From contig DASTZF010000171.1 in NCBI GenBank assembly GCA_035764445.1, positions 1 to 5,886 on the forward strand: a stretch of 5,886 bases of DNA, written 5' to 3'. A program made the position numbers and the translations under genes. Each line of letters starts with the position of its first letter. Position 1 is the stretch's first letter. The DNA is from JAEUPI01 sp035764445. Lineage in GTDB: Bacteria > Pseudomonadota > Gammaproteobacteria > Burkholderiales > Burkholderiaceae_C. The notes beneath the pieces were generated by a model. That model did not search any database, was not told the DNA's origin, and saw only the letters and a program-made list of their open reading frames with translations. Of this stretch, positions 1-5,564 are shown piece after piece.

Positions 1-1
1 C

Positions 2-106
2 GCCACGTTCCGCAGGCGCTACGCACCGGAGGAGGCCGGAGCCGGGGTGACCGAGCGGGATCGCGCGCTCATCCACTGCCTGGCGCAGGCGTCGCTAGCT
101 GGATAG
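2..106 (+). CDS. C-terminal end of an unidentified protein, cut by the left edge
   Basis: Reading the plus strand from base 2 gives 34 sense codons and then a TAG stop at 104-106. The peptide contains YAPEEAGAG and ends in LIHCLAQASLAG. Charged residues are mixed with an amphipathic helix-like tail, which is more protein-like than the other two frames here. The gene would converge on the Lnt-like gene, whose stop codon begins at 110-112 on the other strand, so only 3 bases separate the two stops. I do not recognise the family from so short a tail. The main alternative is a chance open frame in GC-rich DNA, but the neat convergence with the neighbouring stop favours a real gene. Confidence 0.5.
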   Translation, partial: ATFRRRYAPEEAGAGVTERDRALIHCLAQASLAG

Positions 107-109
107 CCG

Positions 110-2539
110 TCAGCGGACGATCCGCAGCAGCAGCAACGCCGACAGCCCGAGGTAGAGCAGTGCGAGGCCAAGGCGCTCGAGCCAACGGCGCGCTTGCACG
201 GACCATCCGGGGCGCAGCAGCACCGCGAGCGCGCTGCCGAATTCGATCGCCGCACGCAGCGCCGCGGCGCACAGCAGAACGCCGATCGCCCACTCGGCCC
301 ACCACAGCGCGAAGGTCGTGAGGTAGGCCTTGAGGCCGAACGTGTAGTACTCGCCGAATGTGCCGCCGTAGGCGATGTGCTGGTGCAGGCGGAACGCCGG
401 CAGCGCGAGCACGAGCGGAAACAGTCCGAACTTCATCCACGGGCGGTCCAGGAACCCGCGGCGGATGGCCAGCCGCGCTTGCGCGTACGCACTCGCGCGC
501 GCGGACGCGTGCACCGGCACCGGGGCGCCACGCGCCGCGGCCAGCGCGCGCGCCAGGGCGGTGGGATCGGCCAGCGCGAGCCCGTAGCGCCAGCGCTCGC
601 CCGAGGCGAGCCGCAACCAGGCGCCGGAGCCGGGCAGCGGCACGCGCCACGGCTCCACGCCGTCGACGTCTTGCACGGCCACCTCGAGGCGCTGCGCGCC
701 ACGCGTCAGCACGAGGATGCCGCTAGCGAAGGAGGCGCGCGCGGCGAAGGCGCGCAGCACGCACCACGCGGCCACCTCGGGCGCGAGAAAGAGCGCTGCG
801 AACACACGCAGATGGGTCAGCAGGTTCGCCTGTTGCGCAGCGCCGAGCAGCACCGCTGCGCCCATCCCGAGCAGGCTGGCTCGCGCCAAGGCGCGCAGCA
901 GGCCCGCGGCAAAACGGGCGGCGCGCGGCAGCACGATCACCTCGGCGGGGATCGTCGCCGCCTGGACCGAAGCCGGTTCTTCTTGCGCCACGCGGACGCG
1001 CCCCATGCGCCAGGCGGCGGCCGCGGCCATCAGCACGACGAACGCCGCACCCGCGAGCCCGACCCAATCGCCCCACGCAACCATCACAGTGCGCGGTGGG
1101 TCACGCACGGGCACGTCACCGATCACCAGCGTGCGCTGGCCCATGTTGGTGCCGGCGAGCACGGTGCCGGTCGCGTCGATAACGGCGCTGACGCCGTTGG
1201 TGGTGACGCGCAACTGGGGCAGGCGCGTCTCGATGCTGCGGAACGCCGCCACGGCCTGGTGCAGCTCGGCACCCAATTCGCTGAACCAGGAGTCGTTCGA
1301 CAGGGTCACGATCGCCTGCGCGCCCAGCCGGGCACCGTCCACCGCGAGGCCGGCATCGACGTCGTCTAGGCAGATCAGCGGCAGCACCGGGATCTCGCGG
1401 CCATCACGCAGGCGCAGCGGGAAGACGCGCGCGCCGCTGCCGGGCCGCCACGATCCGGTCCACGGCAGCCAGCGCCGCAGCAGCGGCCCATCGAGCCACT
1501 CGGGCACGTACTCGGTGAGCGGCACCACGCGGGTCTTGCGGTAGAAGCCGAGCAGGCCCGTGCCGGGTGCGACGAAGGCGGCTGCGTTGTATTCGCCGGC
1601 TGCGTCGAGATCGTAGGTGCCGAAGACGAATGGCACGCCGGCGGCGTCGACGATGGTGAGGATCTCGCGATCGAGATCGGCGCCGGGCGCGCTCTTCGGA
1701 TGGCCAAAGGTCGTGGGGTACACCGTCTCCGACCACAGCACGGCGTCCGCGTGCTGCCGCTCGACGGCGTCGTAGGTCATCGCGAAGTGCACGTCGAGCA
1801 CCTCGCGCACGACTTCGTAGGCGCCTTGCTCGCGACGCCGGCGCTCGTAGTCGACGAGGTTGGACTGCACCAGGCCCACGCGCAGCGGCTTGGGCGCCGG
1901 TGCGCCCGCGCTCGAGTGCGCCGAGAGCGCGACCACGCCGTAGCCCGCCAGCAGCAGCGGCACCAAGGCGGCCAGCGCCAGCGGTCGGGCCATCGCGCGC
2001 ATGCCATCGGCGCGCCGTGCGAGCGCGGCCGCGAGGCCTTCGTTGGCGATCAGCAGCAGCAGCGTGAGGCCCGCCGTGCCGCCGACATCGGCGGCCTGGC
2101 GAATCAGCCGCGACGGATAGAGCCCATGGCCCAGCGTGTCGCCGAGCAGCTTTGGCACGAGCGATTCGGTGGCGACCCATGCGGCGGCCGCCACGAGCGC
2201 GCGCAGCGCCGGGCCGTGGTGGCGGCCGGCGAGATAGCGCACCAGCGCGAAGACGATGAACTGCGGCTGGAACAACGGCGCGCCGAGCAGCAGCAGCGCG
2301 ACACCGGTGAGCGTTCCGAGCTGCGTGTAGGCGCCGATCGCGACTCCGAACCACGCGAACACCGCCGCTGTGAACGCGACGCTCATCGCCCACGCGCCCA
2401 GCAGTGCACTCGCGAGCGTGCGGGGAGCGTCGAGCGCGCACAGCCACGGCACGAGCGCGACGAAGCCGAGCAGCCAGCCGAGGCCGCCACGTGCATACAG
2501 GCCCGCCAGCACCGCGCTCGCGAGGATGCCCGCCCCCAT
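110..2539 (-). CDS. Apolipoprotein N-acyltransferase (Lnt)-like membrane protein with an extra C-terminal membrane domain
   Basis: This 809-residue protein has the Lnt layout. Hydrophobic segments lie at about 3-37, 41-70, 77-100, 156-173 and 185-206, a periplasmic nitrilase-type domain at about 219-475, and a closing membrane helix at about 488-510. The Glu-Lys-Cys triad is visible: E271 in WSETVYP, K335 in YRKTRVVP and C390 in LICLDD. E343 in LTEYVP and the SNDSWF motif (414-419) are also present. Known Lnt enzymes move an acyl chain from a phospholipid to the N-terminal cysteine of lipoproteins at the periplasmic face of the inner membrane. Where E. coli has Tyr388 and Glu389 after the catalytic Cys, this protein has Leu391 and Asp392, so its substrate may differ. 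E. coli Lnt is about 512 residues; this one adds about 300, with paired hydrophobic segments (about 547-598 and 704-806) around a soluble part (about 606-695). It is last in the operon, 38 bases after the preceding stop. No Shine-Dalgarno site is clear before the ATG, and an in-frame CTG at 2581 is an alternative start. Confidence 0.85.
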   Translation of the reverse strand: MGAGILASAVLAGLYARGGLGWLLGFVALVPWLCALDAPRTLASALLGAWAMSVAFTAAVFAWFGVAIGAYTQLGTLTGVALLLLGAPLFQPQFIVFALVRYLAGRHHGPALRALVAAAAWVATESLVPKLLGDTLGHGLYPSRLIRQAADVGGTAGLTLLLLIANEGLAAALARRADGMRAMARPLALAALVPLLLAGYGVVALSAHSSAGAPAPKPLRVGLVQSNLVDYERRRREQGAYEVVREVLDVHFAMTYDAVERQHADAVLWSETVYPTTFGHPKSAPGADLDREILTIVDAAGVPFVFGTYDLDAAGEYNAAAFVAPGTGLLGFYRKTRVVPLTEYVPEWLDGPLLRRWLPWTGSWRPGSGARVFPLRLRDGREIPVLPLICLDDVDAGLAVDGARLGAQAIVTLSNDSWFSELGAELHQAVAAFRSIETRLPQLRVTTNGVSAVIDATGTVLAGTNMGQRTLVIGDVPVRDPPRTVMVAWGDWVGLAGAAFVVLMAAAAAWRMGRVRVAQEEPASVQAATIPAEVIVLPRAARFAAGLLRALARASLLGMGAAVLLGAAQQANLLTHLRVFAALFLAPEVAAWCVLRAFAARASFASGILVLTRGAQRLEVAVQDVDGVEPWRVPLPGSGAWLRLASGERWRYGLALADPTALARALAAARGAPVPVHASARASAYAQARLAIRRGFLDRPWMKFGLFPLVLALPAFRLHQHIAYGGTFGEYYTFGLKAYLTTFALWWAEWAIGVLLCAAALRAAIEFGSALAVLLRPGWSVQARRWLERLGLALLYLGLSALLLLRIVR

Positions 2540-2577
2540 GCGAAGGCCGGGCCGCGAAAGAAACGCCGCAGCGAAGT

Positions 2578-3315
2578 TCAGCGCCCGGGTCTCCCCGACT
2601 CGATCGGCGCGGGCACGACGATGCGTCTCAGCGGCAGGCCAAGCGGGGCGAGCTCGGGCGGCACGACGCGGTCTTTCGGGATCGCGATCGGCGTGCCGGC
2701 GGCATCGACGAACTGGTAGTCCGGCGAGAACATCAGCACCGCCTCGATGCGCTGGCCGTCGTCGGTCGCCTGGTGGTGGCGCACATAGCCTTCGGGAACC
2801 GCGAAGTCCTGGGGCACCGCGAGTCCCACCAGCGGCGGGCGCGTGCCGGGCGGCGAGAAGGCGCCGAGGCCGGAGTGGATGCCGGCCGCGTGCAGGCGGT
2901 CGATCACCTCGGCCATCGTCGGCGTCTCGCCCGGATTCACGTAGTCGGAGAGGTCAGGCGTCTGGTCCTCGTCCGCCTGCCGCGGCAGGCGCGGCGGCAC
3001 GCGTGGCGTTGCCGGCGCAGGGGTGCTCGTCGCGGCCACGGCGTGCACCGGCACTGACGGCGTCGGGTGGGTCGCGGCCTGCACCGGAAGCACTGGCGTT
3101 GCGCCCAACGGTTGGGTCGAGTTGACCGGCTCGGTTGCGAGAGAGTCCGCCTCGGCGACGACCACCGTCGGCGCCGGCGACACCATCAGCAGGACGGCGA
3201 AACCGCCGGCGACGATGCCGAGCGCAACGGCGAGGTAGCCGATGGAGGGGCGCCACGCGCGACCGCCGCCGACCCCATTGGTCGGTGGCCTTCGGGAGTG
3301 ACGCGGCGCGTTCAT
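2578..3315 (-). CDS. Single-pass membrane-anchored protein with Pro-rich linker and unknown C-terminal domain
   Basis: This 245-residue protein is not recognised as a named family. It begins with a basic, Gly/Pro-rich tail (1-23). One membrane helix follows at about 24-46 (IGYLAVALGIVAGGFAVLLM). Positive residues before the helix suggest that the rest faces the periplasm. Residues 47-113 form a Pro/Ala/Thr/Val-rich, probably extended linker. A compact region at about 128-235 follows; its recognisable parts are TMAEVIDRLHAAGIHSGLG, the segment VPEGYVRHH, MFSPDYQFVD and a PKDRVVPPELAP stretch. The start lies 21 bases after the SGNH hydrolase stop and the gene ends 38 bases before the Lnt-like ATG, so it is the middle gene of a probable operon. 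No strong ribosome site precedes the ATG, so translational coupling to the upstream gene is possible. The linker and anchor suggest a domain held away from the inner membrane. Its role is unknown. Confidence 0.75.
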   Translation of the reverse strand: MNAPRHSRRPPTNGVGGGRAWRPSIGYLAVALGIVAGGFAVLLMVSPAPTVVVAEADSLATEPVNSTQPLGATPVLPVQAATHPTPSVPVHAVAATSTPAPATPRVPPRLPRQADEDQTPDLSDYVNPGETPTMAEVIDRLHAAGIHSGLGAFSPPGTRPPLVGLAVPQDFAVPEGYVRHHQATDDGQRIEAVLMFSPDYQFVDAAGTPIAIPKDRVVPPELAPLGLPLRRIVVPAPIESGRPGR

Positions 3316-3336
3316 CGCAGCAGAGGTCGAAGACCG

Positions 3337-4446
3337 TCAAGGCGCCGCCGGCGTGTTGGTCGAAAGCCCCCAGCCGATGCGCTCGTGGCCGTACTGGTTC
3401 CAGATCGGGTTCTTGCCGTTCGTGAACGAGGTGTAGCGCGGCGCGCCCGAGCCCGTGGTGCCCCCGAACAAGCCGGCCGAGACGCTACCGCCGGTGTAGG
3501 TGGGGTGGGTATCGTCGGACTGGATGTAATCGTAGCTGCTGGTCGACGACACGAAGTGCGTGTTGGCATCGCGTAGCGTCGGCCTCAGCGTGACCGTGAT
3601 GCGCGTGACGTAGTTCGACTCGCTCTCGCCGGTCACGTAGCGCAGCGCGTCGGAATCGATCTGGCCGTCGCCGTTGCTGTCGTAGTCGGCGCCCATGAAC
3701 TGCGCGAAGTTGTCGATGCAGGCAAAGCCCTTCTGGCGCGCGAACTCGCACATCCAGTAGTTCATGCGGGCGAGCGCAGGCAGGAACTTGTCGCGCAGGT
3801 TGACCGTGGCGCCGGTGCCGGCGTCCCTGCACGAGCTCTGCACGTTGTCGGCGTTGTAGCCGGGGTAGTACAGGTTCGACACGGCCTTCAGCTTGGTGCC
3901 GGCATAGGCGTTGGCATTGATGTAGTCCATCGCCGCCGCGACATACGTCTTGCAGTTGTTCTCCGCGTTAGTCAGCACCGAGTAGTTACAGGTGCCGGTC
4001 TGGCCCTTGAAGCTCGAGCGCGCCTGCAGGCCGTCGTTGCCGCACATCTCGAACGTGACGACGCGCGTGGTGCTGGCCTGCATGTACGAGCGCTCGGCGA
4101 CGATCTTGTTGTTGTAGACATCCGAGGCCACCGCGCCGGACTTGGTGCGGCGCACGCCCTCGATGTCGGCGTTCCACGATGCCGAGACGTATTCGGCGTC
4201 CACCGTAGGCGCCGCGTACTTCGCTGCGCTGAAGATCGAGCCGTTGTAGCCGGCGTAGATCGAATCGCCGTACGCCACCAGGCGGTACTTGGCCGTGGTG
4301 CCCGCGCGGTCGATGGTCCACGACACGTTCTGGTTCAGCGTGTTGGCATGCGCCTGCGCGCCGAGCAGCGCGAGCGCCAGCGCAGGCAGCAGCGCGCGCA
4401 GTGCGGCGCGGATGCGGCATCGAACCCCGACAGCGGAAGCGATCAT
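3337..4446 (-). CDS. Secreted SGNH/GDSL-family hydrolase (predicted esterase/lipase)
   Basis: From the chosen start this protein has 369 residues. Residues 1-34 form a signal peptide: a basic stretch, a Leu/Ala-rich core and a cleavable AHA end before Asn35. The SGNH blocks appear in order. Block I is VAYGDSIYAGY, with the nucleophile Ser62. Block III is CGNDG, with Asn137 for the oxyanion hole. Block V is DDTHP, giving Asp311 and His314. Such enzymes hydrolyse ester bonds in lipids, acetylated sugars or similar substrates; the sequence does not tell which. Six cysteines after the signal (135, 153, 165, 206, 233, 243) fit disulfides in an exported protein. A DYDSNGDGQIDSD stretch at 254-266 resembles a calcium-binding loop. 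The frame is open to an ATG at 4497, but the ATG at 4446 has AGGAGA 5 bases upstream and starts directly at a normal signal peptide, so I prefer it. This is the first gene of the probable operon. Confidence 0.9.
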   Translation of the reverse strand: MIASAVGVRCRIRAALRALLPALALALLGAQAHANTLNQNVSWTIDRAGTTAKYRLVAYGDSIYAGYNGSIFSAAKYAAPTVDAEYVSASWNADIEGVRRTKSGAVASDVYNNKIVAERSYMQASTTRVVTFEMCGNDGLQARSSFKGQTGTCNYSVLTNAENNCKTYVAAAMDYINANAYAGTKLKAVSNLYYPGYNADNVQSSCRDAGTGATVNLRDKFLPALARMNYWMCEFARQKGFACIDNFAQFMGADYDSNGDGQIDSDALRYVTGESESNYVTRITVTLRPTLRDANTHFVSSTSSYDYIQSDDTHPTYTGGSVSAGLFGGTTGSGAPRYTSFTNGKNPIWNQYGHERIGWGLSTNTPAAP

Positions 4447-4451
4447 CGGAT

Positions 4452-4457
4452 TCTCCT
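4452..4457 (-). promoter_or_regulatory. Shine-Dalgarno site that sets the SGNH hydrolase start
   Basis: The minus strand reads AGGAGA here, followed by ATCCG and then the ATG at 4446-4444, a spacing of 5 bases. It is the best ribosome-binding site in the window. It argues against the in-frame ATG at 4497, which would add 17 arginine- and serine-rich residues in front of a normal signal peptide. Confidence 0.8.
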
Positions 4458-4465
4458 CGGCGGAC

Positions 4466-4503
4466 GGGCTCGTTCGTCTGCGCACGGAGCGCGACACGAG
4501 CCC
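4466..4503 (-). other. GC-rich stem-loop in the 5' region of the SGNH operon
   Basis: GGGCTCGT (4466-4473) and ACGAGCCC (4496-4503) are perfect 8-base inverted arms. Inside them GTC can pair with GAC and GCGC with GCGC around an ACGGA loop, with small bulges, giving about 15 possible pairs. No T-run follows on either strand, so it is not a classical Rho-independent terminator. It lies between the truncated hydrolase stop (4567) and the operon's Shine-Dalgarno site. It could end upstream transcription, stabilise the operon mRNA 5' end, or bind a protein. The pairing is seen in the sequence; the function is inferred. Confidence 0.45.
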
Positions 4504-4566
4504 TCAGCGCGCCCCGATGCCAGGGCAGTTTGTCGCAGCGTCAACGGGGCCGATTCAGGAGATTCC

Positions 4567-5178
4567 CTACTCGAGTTTCGCGGTGCGCGGGATTCTGGCC
4601 AAGCACCAATCGGCGCAATCCATCACCGCCTGCGCGCCGGTGCCGACATCGAGGCGCGTGAAGCCGTGCGGCATGCCTTCGTAGATCGACAACGTGACAT
4701 CGACGCCGGCTTCATCGGCCCTGAAAGCCGTGCGCTCGGCATCGCTCAGCATCGTTTCATCGCTGCCGATGCCGATGAATATCGGGGCAACACCCGCGAA
4801 GTGGTGCCGGACAGGCGAGGCCACGCGGTCGTGCCGCTCGCTGTCGTCGATGTACAGGCTCGTCAGCCTGCGTCCCATGTCCCTGTCGGCCACATCCTTT
4901 TCGGCGTTGAAGAGCCATGACGCTCCGCGCATCTCGAGATCGCTCATCGGCGAAAGCGCGGCGATGCCGGCAGGCAAGTCGGCGCGATGCTCGTCGAGCA
5001 TCACCGCCAGACCCAGAGCCAGGCAGCCACCGGATGACTCGCCGACGACGACGATGTCGGCCAGCTTTGTCGCGGTGATCTCGATCTCGGCGCTGAGCTG
5101 CTCGGCGCGGCGGCGCATCAGCTCGCGCTCGGCATCGGAGCGCAGGTGCGTCTCGCACTCGGCGATCTGCGCCACCAC
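4567..5178 (-). pseudogene. Alpha/beta hydrolase (hormone-sensitive-lipase type), N-terminally truncated
   Basis: The 203-residue frame matches the C-terminal part of alpha/beta hydrolase fold-3 esterases. GESSGG at 46-51 carries the nucleophile Ser48. GSDETMLSDAE supplies Asp140 and MPHGF supplies His171, so the whole triad is present. The family is usually around 300 residues, and the first 100 or so hold the HGGG oxyanion motif and the first beta strands. None of that is here. The only possible start is GTG at 5178 (another GTG is next to it), and the frame is closed by TGA codons at 5188-5190 and 5194-5196. I searched the other two minus frames upstream and saw no HGGG-like continuation. 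The gene therefore looks cut at its 5' end, close to the tRNA-Asn remnant, which fits decay at an island edge. A short functional protein is possible but unlikely without the oxyanion loop. It reads in the same direction as the SGNH operon, 120 bases before it. Confidence 0.65.
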
Positions 5179-5189
5179 CTCTTGGCTTC

Positions 5190-5471
5190 ACCGTCAAACC
5201 GGGGGACGCCGCTCGCATGGGCTGGTTTGAAACTGCGCGAAAGGGTGTTGGGCTTTAGAGGGTCCTGGGCGGGCGACGAAAGAGGGTGTGTGCGGGGGTG
5301 GCTTTGTCCCCTCCGAAATCGGATTGGCCTGCCTCGAAATTCGCCAAGGTGTAGCGCCCAAGCGTCTGCCCAACTGGCGAAGCTGGCCTTGCACGTTGGC
5401 GGCGCGAGCCGCCTTGCCTGTTGCGCAGCGTTAAAGTTTTTCGCTTACATGGCCACTTACATGGCCCCGTT
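5190..5471. other. Non-coding stretch between truncated hydrolase and tRNA remnant
   Basis: No convincing gene is seen on either strand. The minus frame at 5394-5194 has a GTG start and a Pro/Arg/Ser-rich peptide with no recognisable feature. The stretch holds several inverted repeats. TCAAACC (5194-5200) pairs with GGTTTGA (5224-5230). TTCGCCA (5340-5346) pairs with TGGCGAA (5375-5381). GGCGGC (5398-5403) pairs with GCCGCC (5408-5413) across a 4-base loop. It probably contains debris of the missing hydrolase 5' end or of earlier rearrangements. Confidence 0.5.
5444..5467. repeat. Two-copy 12-base tandem repeat
   Basis: CTTACATGGCC occurs at 5444-5454 and again at 5456-5466, a period of 12 bases. 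On the minus strand each unit reads GGCCATGTAAG, and GGCCA and TGGCC from neighbouring units can also pair around TGTAAG. It lies just past the T-run of the tRNA terminator. It may be slippage or a small binding site; nothing decides between these. Confidence 0.5.
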
Positions 5472-5511
5472 GAAAAAGCAAAGAGCTCGCAGCGGCGAAC
5501 TGCAAGCTCTT
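5472..5511 (-). terminator. Rho-independent terminator of the tRNA-Asn remnant
   Basis: On the minus strand AAGAGCTTGCAG (5511-5500) pairs over 12 positions, one of them G-U, with CTGCGAGCTCTT (5492-5481) across a 7-base loop. TGCTTTTT follows. It begins 8 bases after the CCA end of the tRNA-Asn fragment, where a tRNA gene terminator is expected. Its survival suggests that the DNA to the left is the original downstream flank of the tRNA gene. Confidence 0.8.
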
Positions 5512-5519
5512 GATTCGAT

Positions 5520-5564
5520 TGGCTCCCCGACCTGGGCTCGAACCAGGGACCTACGGATTAACAG
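5520..5564 (-). tRNA. Partial tRNA-Asn(GTT), 3' portion only (likely attachment-site remnant)
   Basis: Read on the minus strand, this is exactly tRNA positions 32-76. It has the anticodon loop CTGTTAA with anticodon GTT (5562-5560), the 3' anticodon stem TCCGT, variable loop AGGTC, a T arm CCTGG/TTCGAGC/CCAGG with a perfect 5-base stem, the 3' acceptor strand TCGGGGA, discriminator G and an encoded CCA. The anticodon and T arm are those of bacterial tRNA-Asn. The 5' half is absent: next to the loop lies GCGCA, which pairs at four of five stem positions, but no D arm or TCCCCGA acceptor strand follows. The fragment cannot make a working tRNA. A clean 3' fragment like this is the usual footprint of a tyrosine-recombinase element integrated in a tRNA gene, where the intact gene sits at the far end of the element. 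Confidence 0.85.

Noticed and set aside
194..1369. Long plus-strand open frame of 391 codons opposite the Lnt-like gene
   Set aside because: Its peptide is rich in Arg, His, Gln and Gly without any motif, as expected for the complement of GC-rich coding DNA. The minus strand has clear Lnt motifs.
1700..2719. Plus-strand open frame of 339 codons across the Lnt start and the next gene
   Set aside because: It crosses two minus-strand genes, has an Arg/Gln/His-rich composition and no recognisable domain.
4447..4497. 17-residue N-terminal extension of the SGNH hydrolase from the ATG at 4497
   Set aside because: The ATG at 4446 has a strong AGGAGA site and begins a normal signal peptide. The extension overlaps the stem-loop.
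4516..4544. TTGACG at 4544-4539 as a sigma-70 promoter for the operon
   Set aside because: The -35 match is fair, but the sequence 17-18 bases downstream (GGCATC or GCATCG) is a poor -10, so the promoter is not supported.
4348..5230. Overlapping plus-strand frames opposite the SGNH start and the alpha/beta hydrolase
   Set aside because: No domain features are seen, and they are antisense to frames with clear hydrolase motifs.
5194..5394. 66-codon minus-strand frame between the hydrolase and the tRNA remnant
   Set aside because: It has a GTG start, a Pro/Arg/Ser-rich peptide and no similarity to the missing hydrolase N-terminus.
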